DNA from: DATBLY01 sp963705545
GTDB taxonomy: Bacteria; Actinomycetota; UBA4738; HRBIN12
Direction: 5' to 3'
DNA length: 58,470 nucleotides
NCBI GenBank assembly: GCA_963705545.1
Contig: CAVPJX010000006.1
Location: 1 to 58,470, forward strand
In this document: piece after piece, positions 38,460 to 48,427 of the stretch
How the letters are laid out: every line of letters starts with the position of its first letter
Numbering within the stretch: position 1 is the first letter of the stretch
Made by a program: the position numbers and the translations under genes
Notes under the pieces: generated by a model
Told to the model about the DNA's origin: nothing
The model's database searches: none
What the model saw: only the letters and a program-made list of their open reading frames with translations

Positions 38460-39818
38460 ATGAAGCGATGGTTGGTGACCGTGGCGGTGTTCGGTCTGGT
38501 CGCCGCCGCCTGTACGGCGGGAGGCGGCGAAGAGGAGGCGCCGTCGCCGATCGACACGGCGAGCTCCGCGTCCAACGAGCCGGTCACGCTCGAGATCTGG
38601 GGTGCCTGGACCGGCCGCGAGCTGAAGCAGTTCAATCAGATCTTCGACGGGTTCACCGAGCAGTACCCGTGGATCACCGTCGAGAGCAAGGGTGGGGTGA
38701 ACGACCAGAAGATCATCGCCTCGATCAACAGCGGGAGTCCGCCCGACGTCGTGCTCTCCTTCACACTGGACAACGTCGGTCAGTTCTGCGAATCGGGCGC
38801 GTGGCAGGACCTCAACCCGTACATCGAGCAGAGCGGGTTCGACGTCGGCCAGTTCCCAGCCTCGGTCGAGGCGTACACGAGCTTCGCGGGGAGCCGGTGC
38901 GCGTTCCCGTTCCTCACCGACGCCTACGGCCTGTACTACAACACGGACATGTTCGACGAGGCCGGGATCACCGAGCCGCCGCAGACGCTCACCGAGCTGC
39001 AGGAAGACGCGAAGAAGCTGACGGTCTTCGCGGCGGACGGCTCGATCGAGCGCGCAGGGTTCGTGCCGTGGTTGAGCTACTACGAGATGAGCGTGCCGAA
39101 CATCGCCAACATCTTCGGGGCCCGTTGGTACGACGATGAGGTCACGGTCTCAGCGGTCGACACCGACCCGCAGTGGAAGGCCGCCTTCGAGTGGCAGAAG
39201 CAGTTCATCGCCGACGTGTACGGCGATGGCGACTTCGCCACGGGGAGCAGCAAGCTCGAGCGTTTCGTGGCCGGCGCCGGAGATGAGTTCTCGACCGCGA
39301 ACGACTTCGAGACCGGGCGGACCGCGATGAACCTGGACGGCGAGTGGCGGACGGCCTTCATCGCCGATGAGGTTCCCGACCTCCCGTACGCCACCGCGCC
39401 GTTCCCGCTGCCCGACGATCAGGCCGACCAGTACGGACGCGGGCAGATCGGCGGCACGATCATCGGGATCCCGCGCGGCGCGCCGCACGAGGCGGAGGCT
39501 TGGCTCCTGCTGTCGTTCATGGCGACCGACACGGACACGCTCGTGTACATGGCGAACAACGTCCGGAACGTTCCGACGACGTTCGATGCGCTCAGCTCGC
39601 CGGACCTGGACGTCACGCCGCAGTTCCAGACGTTCCTGGACATCTTCGCGAACGAGAACTCGCACTACAAAGAGCCGTCCGCGATCGGCGCAGCGGATCA
39701 GAACATCGTCCAGCAGTTCGCGGGGGACTGGCAGGCGGGCGACCAGTCCGACCTGAACGCCGGGCTCCAGAGCTCAGCGCAGCAGATCAACGATCAGCTC
39801 GCCCAGGCGGCGATCTAG
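38460..39818 (+). CDS. sugar ABC transporter substrate-binding lipoprotein (family 1)
   Basis: 452-residue CUT1 solute-binding protein. Lipobox LVAAAC with acyl Cys18. The mature part starts after an acidic linker and shows VTLEIWGAWTGRELKQFNQI, FTEQYPWITVES, PPDVVLSFT, AYGLYYNTDMFDEAGI and FETGRTAMNLDGEWR, as in maltose/N-acetylglucosamine-type binding proteins. ATG 38460 has GGGAGG at a spacing of eight. It follows the ROK gene by 77 bases and has no clear promoter of its own, so it is probably co-transcribed. By context the ligand is an amino-sugar oligosaccharide. Confidence 0.91.
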   Translation: MKRWLVTVAVFGLVAAACTAGGGEEEAPSPIDTASSASNEPVTLEIWGAWTGRELKQFNQIFDGFTEQYPWITVESKGGVNDQKIIASINSGSPPDVVLSFTLDNVGQFCESGAWQDLNPYIEQSGFDVGQFPASVEAYTSFAGSRCAFPFLTDAYGLYYNTDMFDEAGITEPPQTLTELQEDAKKLTVFAADGSIERAGFVPWLSYYEMSVPNIANIFGARWYDDEVTVSAVDTDPQWKAAFEWQKQFIADVYGDGDFATGSSKLERFVAGAGDEFSTANDFETGRTAMNLDGEWRTAFIADEVPDLPYATAPFPLPDDQADQYGRGQIGGTIIGIPRGAPHEAEAWLLLSFMATDTDTLVYMANNVRNVPTTFDALSSPDLDVTPQFQTFLDIFANENSHYKEPSAIGAADQNIVQQFAGDWQAGDQSDLNAGLQSSAQQINDQLAQAAI

Positions 39819-39827
39819 CGGGGGTCG

Positions 39828-40832
39828 ATGGCCTCGACCATCACCTCCGCGCCGCACGTCGGGCCGTACGCCGAGGCCGCCGCCGTTCCGCGGCGGCCTC
39901 GGCGGCGCGACGTGAAGCACGGGCTCACGGTGCTGCTGTTCATGTCGCCGTGGATCCTCGGGTTCCTCGGGCTGATCCTGTACCCGATGATCTCGAGCCT
40001 GTACTTCTCGTTCACGAAGTACAGCCTCCTCGAGCAGCCGGTCTGGATCGGGCTACAGAACTACACCTTCATGTTCACGAAGGATCCGATGTTCTGGCTC
40101 GCGTTCCGAAACACGGTCTGGATCATCCTGATCGGGGTCCCGCTGCGGATCGTGTTCGGCATCCTCACCGCGTGGCTCCTCACGCTTCCCCGGTCCGGGT
40201 CCCGCACGTATCGGACGCTGTACTTCCTGCCCTCGATGGCCCCTCCGGCGGCCGCGGCCCTCGCGTTCGTGCTGGTGTTCCAGCCGGAGTTCGGACCGGT
40301 GAACCAGATCCTGCGCGACCTCGGCGTGCAGGACCCCCCGCTGTGGTTCTACGCGCCCGAGACCGCGAAGTGGGGCCTCGTGATCCTCGGACTGTGGGGG
40401 ATCGGCGACGCGATGATCATCTTCCTCGCCGGCCTGCTGGACGTGCCCCGCCAGCTCTACGAGGCGGCCGAGATCGAGGGCGCGAACGGCCGGCAGAAGT
40501 TCCGGTTCGTCACGCTGCCGATGATCAGCCCGGTGATCTTCTTCTCGCTCGTGATCGGCGTGATCTACGGGTTCCAGCTGTTCACGGCGGCGTACGCCGC
40601 GAGCCTGGCGACGTCCGGCAGCACCGTGACGGACGCGGCGTCGTCGCTCGGCGCTCCACAGGGCTCGATGCTCTTCTACTCGATCTACCTCTACCAACAG
40701 GGGTTCCAGGACTTCCGGATGGGCTACGCGTCGGCGATGGCCTGGGTGCTGTTCCTGATCACGATGCTGTGCACGCTGCTGATCATCCGCGGCTCCCGCC
40801 GCTGGGTGCACTATCAAGGGGGCTTCCGGTGA
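39828..40832 (+). CDS. sugar ABC transporter permease, MalF/UgpA-like
   Basis: 334-residue CUT1 inner-membrane permease with six to seven membrane segments. The EAA loop that docks with the ATPase reads YEAAEIEGANGRQKFRFVTL. The N-terminus has MSPWILGFLGLILYPMISSL and FTKYSLLEQPVWIGLQNYTF, typical of the MalF-type subunit. Nine bases separate it from the binding-protein gene, and its stop overlaps the second permease start (GTGA). Confidence 0.93.
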   Translation: MASTITSAPHVGPYAEAAAVPRRPRRRDVKHGLTVLLFMSPWILGFLGLILYPMISSLYFSFTKYSLLEQPVWIGLQNYTFMFTKDPMFWLAFRNTVWIILIGVPLRIVFGILTAWLLTLPRSGSRTYRTLYFLPSMAPPAAAALAFVLVFQPEFGPVNQILRDLGVQDPPLWFYAPETAKWGLVILGLWGIGDAMIIFLAGLLDVPRQLYEAAEIEGANGRQKFRFVTLPMISPVIFFSLVIGVIYGFQLFTAAYAASLATSGSTVTDAASSLGAPQGSMLFYSIYLYQQGFQDFRMGYASAMAWVLFLITMLCTLLIIRGSRRWVHYQGGFR

Positions 40833-41752
40833 GCGTCGTCGACGAGCCCGCGCAAGCAGAACGTCCCGTCGGCGTCGGTCTGCTCACGCTCGATCGGATC
40901 GACCGGCGCGGCGTTCCGCCCGCCGTTCGTCGGAAGCGGTTCCTGCGCACCGTGGCCGATCACGCGATCCTGATCGCGTTCGCGGTGATGTTCCTGGCAC
41001 CGTTCGTGTTCATCGTGCTCACGTCGCTGATGACCGACGAACAGGCCGTGACCCCGTCGTTCTGGCCGGACCCGTTCGTGTGGTCGAACTACGCGGAGGT
41101 CTTCGAGCGGATCCCGTTCCTCACCTACTTCTGGAACACGCTGCAGATCGCTCTGCTCTCGACCCTCGGGATCCTGCTCTCGTGCATCCCCGTCGCGTAC
41201 GCGCTCGCCCGGATGCGCTGGCGTGGCCGGCAGGTCGCCTTCATCCTGGTGCTCTCGACGATCATGTTGCCGGTCCAGGTAACGATCGTGCCCTTGTACG
41301 TGGTCTGGGTCCGCCTGGGCCAGATCGGGCACCTCACCCCGCTGATCCTGCCGAGCTTCCTCGGCGACGCGTTCTCCATCTTCCTCCTCCGCCAGTTCTT
41401 CCTGACGATCCCCGACGAGATGTCCGACGCTGCTCGCGTCGACGGCGCGAGCGAGTGGCAGATCATGACGCGGGTGATCATCCCGCTCGCGAAGCCGGCG
41501 ATCGCGGCCGTGGCCCTGTTCAACTTCATCTATAACTGGAACGACCTCTTCGCGCCGCTGCTGTTCCTGGGCGAGAACACGAAGCTCTGGACGCTGCAGA
41601 TCGCCCTCACCGAGTTCCAGCAACGACACGGCACCGAGTGGAACCTCACGATGGCGGCGTCTGTGATGATCATCGTGCCGATGATCGTGCTGTTCTTCCT
41701 CGCCCAGAAGGCCTTCGTCGAGGGCGTAACGCTCACCGGCGTGAAGGGCTAG
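40829..41752 (+). CDS. sugar ABC transporter permease, MalG/UgpE-like
   Basis: 307-residue second CUT1 permease with six membrane segments. EAA loop: MSDAARVDGASEWQIMTRVI followed by IPLAKPAI. It starts at GTG 40829 overlapping the first permease stop (GTGA). Together with the binding protein it forms the importer; the matching ATPase is the MsmK-type protein encoded on the other strand at 28264-29463. Confidence 0.93.
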   Translation: MSVVDEPAQAERPVGVGLLTLDRIDRRGVPPAVRRKRFLRTVADHAILIAFAVMFLAPFVFIVLTSLMTDEQAVTPSFWPDPFVWSNYAEVFERIPFLTYFWNTLQIALLSTLGILLSCIPVAYALARMRWRGRQVAFILVLSTIMLPVQVTIVPLYVVWVRLGQIGHLTPLILPSFLGDAFSIFLLRQFFLTIPDEMSDAARVDGASEWQIMTRVIIPLAKPAIAAVALFNFIYNWNDLFAPLLFLGENTKLWTLQIALTEFQQRHGTEWNLTMAASVMIIVPMIVLFFLAQKAFVEGVTLTGVKG

Positions 41753-41798
41753 CGAGTCGCGAGGACCTATCCTTCTCGCGAGGAGCGGGGAGGGGTCG

Positions 41799-42758
41799 GT
41801 GACGAGGGTCGCGCTGTTCGGCTCCGGGTGGATCCAGGACTTCCACGCCCGCGGGGTGGTCGCCCACCCGGATGGGGAGCTGATCGCGGTCACGAACCAT
41901 CGCGAGGAGAGCGGCCGCGTGCTGGCGGATCGGTACGCGATCGCCCGGGTGACGACGGACTGGCAGGAACTCGCCGGCGATCCGGACGTCGACGCCGCGA
42001 TCGTCGCGACGCCGAACGCCCTGCACGCGCCACAGGCGGTCGCGCTCCTGCGGGCCGGGAAGCACGTGCTGGTCGAGAAGCCGATGGCGACCTCGGTGGC
42101 GGAGTGCGACGCGATGCTCGAGGCCCGGCGGCGTCGAGCGGTGCATCCCTGATGGTCGCGCACTGCTGGCGGTTCCACGACGACGTGATCGCGATGCGGG
42201 AGCGGATCGTCGCCGGGCGAGCTCGGCGACGATCGTGAAGACCCGCGGGTACGGCGTCCATGCGGCGTGGGGTCCGAGCGGCTGGTTCACCGACCCCGCG
42301 CTCGCAGGGGGCGGGGCGCTCGTCGACATGGGGGTCCACGCGATCGACACCGCCCGGTTCCTGCTGGGCGATCCCGAGCCCGCGCGCGTGTGCGCGACCG
42401 TCGGCACCCGGTACGCGCGCGGCCGCTACATCGTCGACGACGACGCGGTCCTGCTGATCACGTGGTCGAACGGGACGAACTCGGTCGTCGAGTCCGGATG
42501 GTGGCAGCCGCACCTCGGGGGTCGGGAGGCCGACACCGAGCTGTACGGGACGGGCGGGTATGCGCGGATCTGGCCGCCGGGGCCGGACCCGCCGGGGACG
42601 ACGGACCACGGAGCCTGCAGCCGATGTACACGGCGCAGGTCGCCGCGTTCCTGGACGCGATCGCGGCGGGGCGGCCGCCCCGCCCGAGCGGCGAGGACGG
42701 GCGCGTCGTGATGCGGGTCGTGGAGGACGCGTACCGATCGGCGGGAGGCGACGGGTGA
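41799..42758 (+). pseudogene. Gfo/Idh/MocA-family oxidoreductase, about three frameshifts
   Basis: NAD(P)-dependent sugar oxidoreductase of about 320 residues. GTG 41799 follows GGGGAGGGG and begins VTRVALFGSGWIQDFHARGV (Rossmann motif). Then AAIVATPNALHAPQAVALL and HVLVEKPMATSVAECDAM (EKP motif). Indels near 42130, 42225 and 42590 break the frame. Continuing pieces are MVAHCWRFHDDVIAMRERIV, GGGALVDMGVHAIDTARFLL and QVAAFLDAIAAGRPPRPSGE. Its end overlaps the next kinase start (GTGA), so it belongs to the transport operon. It likely oxidises or epimerises the imported sugar. Confidence 0.8.
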
Positions 42759-43756
42759 CGGTCGTGCTGGGCGTGGACGGCGGCGGCCGGAACACGCATG
42801 TCGTGGTGGCCGACGCGTCGGGCTCGCTCCTGGGGATGGGCTTCGCCGGCGGCTCGAACTGGGAGATCGTGGGCCTCACGGGCGCCTTGGCCAACATCGC
42901 GTCGGCATCCGATGCAGCGCTCGGCGAGGCGGGGGTAGCGCGCGCGGACCTGGACGCGTCGGCCTTCGGCCTGGCCGGGATCGACTGGCCGAAGGACGTG
43001 GAACGGCTCGAGGACGGGATCGTCCCGCTCGGGTTCGGCGGGCCGCGCCGGCTCGTGAACGATGCGTTCGTCGCGCTGCGGGCCGGATCACCGCAGGCCT
43101 GGGGGGTGGTGGTGATCGCCGGGACGGGGACGATCGCCGCCGGCCGGAACCCGGCGGGCGAGGAGTTCCGCACCCTCGGGCAGGGCCGCGTGTTCGGCGA
43201 CTTCGGCAGCGAGTTCGACGTCTCCGAGCTGGCCGTGCGGGCGGTCGCCGACGCGTTCACGGGACGCGGGCCGTCGACGATGCTGACCGATCTGCTCTGC
43301 GACCGGACCGGCGCGCCGACGTCGATCGATCTCCTCGAGCGGATCGCTCGCGCCGATACGCGCCTGCGGTCGCCGGAGGTGGCGAACATGGCGCCGCTCG
43401 TCCTTCAGGCGACCGAGGCGGGCGACCTGGTCGCCCGGGGGATCTTGGAGGAGATCGGTCAGGCGCTCGGCGAGACCGCCGGGCTCGTGGGGTCCCGGCT
43501 GGGGATGCTCGACCTCGACTTCCCGGTCGTGCTCGCCGGGGGACTGTTCCGCACGCCGAACCGCTACCTGCTGGACCAGCTGGAGCTCGGCGTCCGGCGC
43601 GCCGCGCCGCTCGCGCACATGATGTTGCTGGAGGCGCCGCCGGTGGTCGGGTCCGTGCTGATCGCGCTCGAGCTCGCGTCCTCGACGATCGTCGCGGGCG
43701 TCGGGCACGTGCTCGCGTCCGCCGTGAACCGTCGCCTGCACGACGCCCCTAGATGA
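42755..43756 (+). CDS. BadF/BadG-type sugar kinase, N-acetylglucosamine kinase-like
   Basis: 333-residue kinase, intact paralogue of the one at 29468-30515. Motifs: VLGVDGGGRNTHVVVADASG (phosphate-1), VVIAGTGTIAAGRNP (phosphate-2), GDFGSEFDVSELAVRAV and VVLAGGLFRTPNRYL (adenosine motif). GTG 42755 overlaps the oxidoreductase stop. It is the last gene of the ROK operon and convergent with the FGGY kinase. Two such kinases in one locus suggest two related amino-sugar substrates, for example glucosamine and N-acetylglucosamine. Confidence 0.88.
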   Translation: MTVVLGVDGGGRNTHVVVADASGSLLGMGFAGGSNWEIVGLTGALANIASASDAALGEAGVARADLDASAFGLAGIDWPKDVERLEDGIVPLGFGGPRRLVNDAFVALRAGSPQAWGVVVIAGTGTIAAGRNPAGEEFRTLGQGRVFGDFGSEFDVSELAVRAVADAFTGRGPSTMLTDLLCDRTGAPTSIDLLERIARADTRLRSPEVANMAPLVLQATEAGDLVARGILEEIGQALGETAGLVGSRLGMLDLDFPVVLAGGLFRTPNRYLLDQLELGVRRAAPLAHMMLLEAPPVVGSVLIALELASSTIVAGVGHVLASAVNRRLHDAPR

Positions 43757-43772
43757 AGCCGAGCGGGCCCGA

Positions 43773-45188
43773 TCAGCGCGGCCCGGAGAGCGCGTCGATC
43801 GTGGCGCGCGCCACCATCTCGTGCCGCATGCGGAGTTCGGCGTACACGAGGACCTCGTCGTCGGGAGCCGTCTCCCGCCGTTCGACCGGGTCCAGCACCT
43901 CGCGGTCCAGGTCGACCCCCGCCGCCCGGCCCGCGAGGAGCGCCGCACCGACCGACGCCGCCTCGCCGTGGCGATGCGACACCACCGGGCGGCTCGTGAC
44001 GCCGGAGAGCACGCGGCGCCACAGGGGCATCGCCGCTCCGCCGCCCGCCAGCGCGAGCTCGACGGCGTCCGGCGCCGAGCGCTCCAGGCAGCGCGCCGCG
44101 TCGAACGCCACCCCCTCCACGATCGCCCGCGCCAGGTGCGCCGGCCCGTGGTGCGGCGCGAGGCCCGTGAAGGTCATGCCGACCCGCGACTCCCACCAGG
44201 GGGCGCGCGCGCCGGAGAGCCACGGCAGGGCGAGGAGCCCGTCGGCCCCGGGGTGGATCCGCTCGGACTCGGCGGCGAGCGAGACGGAGTTCGCCTGCGT
44301 GAGCTCGGCGACCCAGGCGAGCGCGGCCCCGGCCGAGGAGAGCCCGGCCTCCATCACGTAGCCCGAGATCGCCCCGCGCGTGACGAGCACTCCCTTGGAC
44401 GGCGGCGGCACGTGCGGGACGGGGATCGAGACGCCGGCCGTCGTGCCCCATGAGACCATCGGTCGCGCGAGCGAGGCATCCACGCCGAGGATCTCGCACG
44501 CGCGGTCCCCGGCCCCGACGACCACCGGGGTCCCGGGGTCGACCCCGAGCGCGACCGAGGGCTCCTCGAGCGACGCGCCCACGACGGCGGTCGACGCCTC
44601 GAGGTCGGGCAGTAGGTCGCCGCCCTCGAGCCGCGCGCCGTCGATCGCGATCAGGCCGCTGCGCGAGGCCATCGACGGGTCCGTGACGGCTCGCCCCGTC
44701 AACAGCAGGACCACGAGGTCGCGCGGCGTCAGGATCCATCGCGCCTGCTCGAGGCGCTCCGGCTCGTGCGCCCGGATCCAGGCGAGTCGGGCCGCGGTGC
44801 ACGCCGGATCCGGTACCACACCGGTCAGGACCTCGAACTCGTCGCCCAGGCGCTCCGCCTCCTCGACCGCGCGCCGATCCTGACGCGCGATCGCCGATCC
44901 GATCGGATCCCCGCCCGGCCCCACCGGGACCAGGGCCTCGCGCTGACCGGAGAACCCGATCACGCTCGCGCGCTTGCGATCGTTCGCGGGGAGCCGCTTG
45001 CACGCCGAGACCGTCGAGGTCCACCACGCGCCGGGATCCTGTTCGGCCCACCCCGGTCGCGGCGTGCGGGTCGTGATCGGCGCGCGCGCGATCGCCACGA
45101 GGCCGTCCGGCGCCCACAGGGCGGCCTTCGTCGCGCTCGAGCCGAGGTCGATCGTCATCACCAACGCGTCGTCCACCGGTGCTCCCAC
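43773..45188 (-). CDS. FGGY-family carbohydrate kinase (xylulokinase-like)
   Basis: 471-residue sugar kinase of the FGGY family. N-terminal VMTIDLGSSATKAALWAPDG (phosphate-1), GFSGQREALVPV, ARQDRRAVEEAERLG, and the second-domain signature AHLARAIVEGVAFDAARCLE followed by LALAGGGAAMPLWRRVLSG. It resembles xylulokinase/gluconokinase; the exact pentose or hexose cannot be told. GTG 45188 was taken as start; GTG 45176 is an alternative. It is convergent with the transport operon and marks the right edge of the sugar island. Confidence 0.88.
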   Translation of the reverse strand: MGAPVDDALVMTIDLGSSATKAALWAPDGLVAIARAPITTRTPRPGWAEQDPGAWWTSTVSACKRLPANDRKRASVIGFSGQREALVPVGPGGDPIGSAIARQDRRAVEEAERLGDEFEVLTGVVPDPACTAARLAWIRAHEPERLEQARWILTPRDLVVLLLTGRAVTDPSMASRSGLIAIDGARLEGGDLLPDLEASTAVVGASLEEPSVALGVDPGTPVVVGAGDRACEILGVDASLARPMVSWGTTAGVSIPVPHVPPPSKGVLVTRGAISGYVMEAGLSSAGAALAWVAELTQANSVSLAAESERIHPGADGLLALPWLSGARAPWWESRVGMTFTGLAPHHGPAHLARAIVEGVAFDAARCLERSAPDAVELALAGGGAAMPLWRRVLSGVTSRPVVSHRHGEAASVGAALLAGRAAGVDLDREVLDPVERRETAPDDEVLVYAELRMRHEMVARATIDALSGPR

Positions 45189-45215
45189 GATCGGGGTCTG
45201 GTCGGGACGGTAGCC

Positions 45216-46754
45216 TTATCGGCTCCCGACCGCCACGACGTGGAGCGGCCGGCCGAAGGCCGTTCGGAACCGGTCGGCGAGCCGGCGCGGTCGCCAGCCG
45301 GGAGGCACGGGCGCGACGACGACGAACGCGCCCGGATGCCACGAGGTGGAGAGCTCGGCCGCGACCCCGGGCGGGATCCGCCGGTTCAGCTCGTCCGAGA
45401 GGGCGAGCACCGCGGCCGCGCGCAACACGGCGGGCCGCTCGTCGACCGGCACGAGGCGGGCGTAGGGACCGAGCCGGGCGTCGTCGTCCGCCTGCCGGAG
45501 GATGCCCGTCAAGACGGCGAGCGACCCGTGGCTGAAGCCCGCCAGGTCCGAGGCGGTCGCGATCATCGCCGCGTGCTCGAACCGCTGGTAGTAGTCGATC
45601 GCCCGCCCGACGTCGAGGAGCCGCGCGGCGTGCTCCAGCATCTCCCGGGTGTGGTCGCGCGCCTCCGGCTCGAGGCTCTCGAGGAGGCGGGCGGCGATGC
45701 TCGCACGACGCTCCGCCGTCTTCGGATCCCACGTCGCGAACCGCGCGGCGAGGGTCGCGAGCGAGATCGCGCGGACGAACCGCGGCGGCGGGATCACCCC
45801 GCCGCCCTCCGCCAGCGCGAGGCCCTCGCGGAGGCCGCGGCTCGACACGACGACCCGCGTCCCCTCGAGGTGCCGGAGCACCTCTCGGATCGCGAGCGCG
45901 CCGCCGAGGACCGAGTCCGCGCGGTCGGGGTTCAGCCCGGGGATCTGGGCCCGTCGCTTCATCGACCGCGCGGCGAACTCGGCGATCAAGGCGTCCAGCC
46001 GCTCGGCCGTCAGGACGTAGCCGTGGAGCAGGTGGAGCGGATGCTCGGTCCGGCGCATGTCCACCTTCGCGAGGTTGCGCACCGTTCCGCCGATCCCGAC
46101 GAGGTCCTCGCCGTCGACCAGCGGTCGGACGCCGCCGGCCGTGAGCTCCGCGGCGACGTGCTTGCGGAGCTTGCGCAGCTCGGGGTCGGTCGGGGGATCC
46201 TTCACGAGGAACCGGTCCGACAGGCGGAGGGAGCCGAGCTCGAAGCTCCACGAGGCATCGAGGATCCGCTCGCGGAAGCGCGTGAGCTCGGCGCTCCCGC
46301 CCCCGACGTCGAGGGTGGCGCCCGAGGTGACCGGCAGATCGTGCACGGCGCCCAGGAACCCCAGCCGCGCCTCCGTGTCGCCGTCGATCACCTCGAGCGG
46401 GATCCCGAGCGCGCGCGAGTGCTCGAGCAGCGCCGGACCGTCCTCGGCGTCGCGCACGGCCGAGGTCGCGACCGCGATCATCCGGGTCGCGCCCGCGCCG
46501 TCCGCCACGGCCCGGAAGTCGCGCAGCGCCTCGATCGTGCGATCGATCGCCTCCGGGCCCAGCTCGCCCCCGTCGCGGAGCTCGCGCGCGAGGCGGAGCG
46601 GTGCGCGCGCGTCCTCGATGACGTCGAGGTGCTCTCCCTCGCGCAGGCGGAACACGATCATCCGGGCGGAGTTCGACCCGACATCCAGCACCGCGAAGGG
46701 CCGGTCGTCCGGGCGCGGCAGGTGTGCCTGGGCCACGGGCGGATGCTCGCACAC
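45216..46754 (-). CDS. ppx: Ppx/GppA phosphatase family protein (exopolyphosphatase-like)
   Basis: 512-residue Ppx/GppA protein, degrading polyphosphate or pppGpp. The ASKHA core shows FAVLDVGSNSARMIVFRL, VATSAVRDAEDG, TLDVGGGSAELTRF and LVGIGGTVRNLAKV. A C-terminal HD-type helical region (AARLLDVGRAIDYYQRFEHA) is as in full-length exopolyphosphatases. GTG 46754 is the first start; GTG 46733, nearer the conserved core, is an alternative because the first ~18 residues are Pro-rich. Divergent from the amine oxidase. Confidence 0.9.
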   Translation of the reverse strand: MCEHPPVAQAHLPRPDDRPFAVLDVGSNSARMIVFRLREGEHLDVIEDARAPLRLARELRDGGELGPEAIDRTIEALRDFRAVADGAGATRMIAVATSAVRDAEDGPALLEHSRALGIPLEVIDGDTEARLGFLGAVHDLPVTSGATLDVGGGSAELTRFRERILDASWSFELGSLRLSDRFLVKDPPTDPELRKLRKHVAAELTAGGVRPLVDGEDLVGIGGTVRNLAKVDMRRTEHPLHLLHGYVLTAERLDALIAEFAARSMKRRAQIPGLNPDRADSVLGGALAIREVLRHLEGTRVVVSSRGLREGLALAEGGGVIPPPRFVRAISLATLAARFATWDPKTAERRASIAARLLESLEPEARDHTREMLEHAARLLDVGRAIDYYQRFEHAAMIATASDLAGFSHGSLAVLTGILRQADDDARLGPYARLVPVDERPAVLRAAAVLALSDELNRRIPPGVAAELSTSWHPGAFVVVAPVPPGWRPRRLADRFRTAFGRPLHVVAVGSR

Positions 46755-46821
46755 TCCTCGGCGCCGGCCCAGCCGCCGCTCCGTGGTGAGCTAGCATCGC
46801 GCGACCGTCGAGGGGAGGCCG

Positions 46822-48420
46822 ATGCCGGGACGCCGAACGCCGCTGATGCAGGCGATGCGTGCCGCCGCCGACGTCCACCGGGCCGTGGGCGGGGATCGCC
46901 CGGTGTCGTTCGACGAGGCGATCGCGATCCACGAGCGCCTGGTCTCGCGGCGGCGCCTGCTGCAGGCGGGAGGTGCGATCGCCGCCGCCGCGTTCGTCCC
47001 GCCGCTCCGCCGCCCGCCGCGGCGCGGGGCGACGGATCCGCGGATCGTGATCGTCGGCGCGGGGCTCGCCGGGCTCTCGTGCGCGTTCGAGCTGTCGCAG
47101 CACGGGCTCGCGTCCGACGTGTACGAGGCGCGCGACCGGGTCGGTGGCCGTTGCTGGACCGCGCGTGGGCTCGCGGACGGTCAGGTCGCCGAGCACGGCG
47201 GCGAGTTCGTCGACACCCGCCACCATCAGCTCCGCCGTCTGATCGCCACGCTCGGGCTGGAGCTCGAGGACCTGTTCGCGGCCTACGACGACGAGGCCCC
47301 GACGTCCGGGCTGCTCGTGCTCGACGGCGCGGTCCGCACGCCGAGCGTCGTCTACGACGACATCGACCTCGTGATCCGGCGACTGGCGCGGGTCGCGGAC
47401 CGGATCGGCCCGTACCGCTTCGGCCAGGCGGGACCGCAGGCGCGCGCGTTCGACCGGATGACGATGCAGGCGTGGATCGACCGGCACGTGCCGGGGGGGA
47501 GCGGATCGTTGCTGGGACGGGCGATGGACGTGAGCCTGACCGGGCTCTGGGGCATCGATCCGGTCGACACCTCAGCGATCACGCTGATCGACACCTACAT
47601 CACGCCGTACCCGGGCGGGGCGGCCGACGAGCGCTACCACGTCCGCGGGGGCAACGATCAGGTGCCGACGCTGCTCGCCGAACGACTCCCCGCCGGCTCG
47701 ATCCATCTGGAGGCGCCGCTCCGCGCCGCGGCGGAGCGCGCCGACGGCACGTTCGGGCTCACGTTCGACGGCGTGGCCGGCGAGGTGGTGGCCGACGTGC
47801 TCGTGCTGACGCTCCCGTTCACCGCGCTCCGCGAGGTCGACCTCTCGGGCGTCTCGTTGACGCGGAAGCGACGGCGTTCGATCGAGGAGCTGGGGATGGG
47901 CACGAACGCGAAGGTGCTGCTGCGGTTCGACCGCCGGCCCACCGAGCTCACGACCCCGTCGGGCCGCGCGTGGAACGGCTACTTCCTCGCCGACGATCCC
48001 CGGGGGGAGAGTTGGGACTCCTCCCTGGGCCAGCCAGGGTCCGCCGGGCTGCTGACCGTGTACACGGGCGGCGCCCGAGGGGCGTCGTACGCCACGACGG
48101 TCCCGCACGGCCCGGCCCCCGCTCCGGTGGTGGACGAGGCGCTCGGGTTCCTCGATCGATGGATGCCTGGGTCGTCCGCGGCCTACGCGGGGAACGCCTG
48201 GCTCGACTCATGGGTCAACGACCCCTGGGTCCGGGGCTCGTACGCGGCCTTCCTCCCGGGTCAGTGGACGGGGTACTTCGGCTACCTGGGCCTCCCCGCC
48301 GGGAACGTGCACTTCGCCGGCGAGCACACCTCGACGTACAGCCAGGGGTACCTGAACGGCGGCGTCGAGTCGGGGCTGCGCGCCGCGCGCGAGGTGCTCC
48401 GGGACGCGGGGCGCGTCTAG
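46822..48420 (+). CDS. flavin monoamine oxidase family protein with Tat signal
   Basis: 532-residue FAD-dependent amine oxidase. The N-terminal 45 residues precede a twin-arginine motif (SRRRLLQAGG) and hydrophobic Ala stretch, so export by Tat is likely. The FAD Rossmann motif is IVIVGAGLAGLSCAFELSQH, then YEARDRVGGRCWTARG, and the C-terminal FAD motif NVHFAGEHTSTYSQGYLNGG. It oxidises an amine, releasing aldehyde, ammonia and peroxide; substrate unknown. ATG 46822 has AGGGGAGG only three bases upstream, and TAGCAT at 46792-46797 is a plausible -10. Confidence 0.88.
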   Translation: MPGRRTPLMQAMRAAADVHRAVGGDRPVSFDEAIAIHERLVSRRRLLQAGGAIAAAAFVPPLRRPPRRGATDPRIVIVGAGLAGLSCAFELSQHGLASDVYEARDRVGGRCWTARGLADGQVAEHGGEFVDTRHHQLRRLIATLGLELEDLFAAYDDEAPTSGLLVLDGAVRTPSVVYDDIDLVIRRLARVADRIGPYRFGQAGPQARAFDRMTMQAWIDRHVPGGSGSLLGRAMDVSLTGLWGIDPVDTSAITLIDTYITPYPGGAADERYHVRGGNDQVPTLLAERLPAGSIHLEAPLRAAAERADGTFGLTFDGVAGEVVADVLVLTLPFTALREVDLSGVSLTRKRRRSIEELGMGTNAKVLLRFDRRPTELTTPSGRAWNGYFLADDPRGESWDSSLGQPGSAGLLTVYTGGARGASYATTVPHGPAPAPVVDEALGFLDRWMPGSSAAYAGNAWLDSWVNDPWVRGSYAAFLPGQWTGYFGYLGLPAGNVHFAGEHTSTYSQGYLNGGVESGLRAAREVLRDAGRV

Positions 48421-48427
48421 CCGGGTC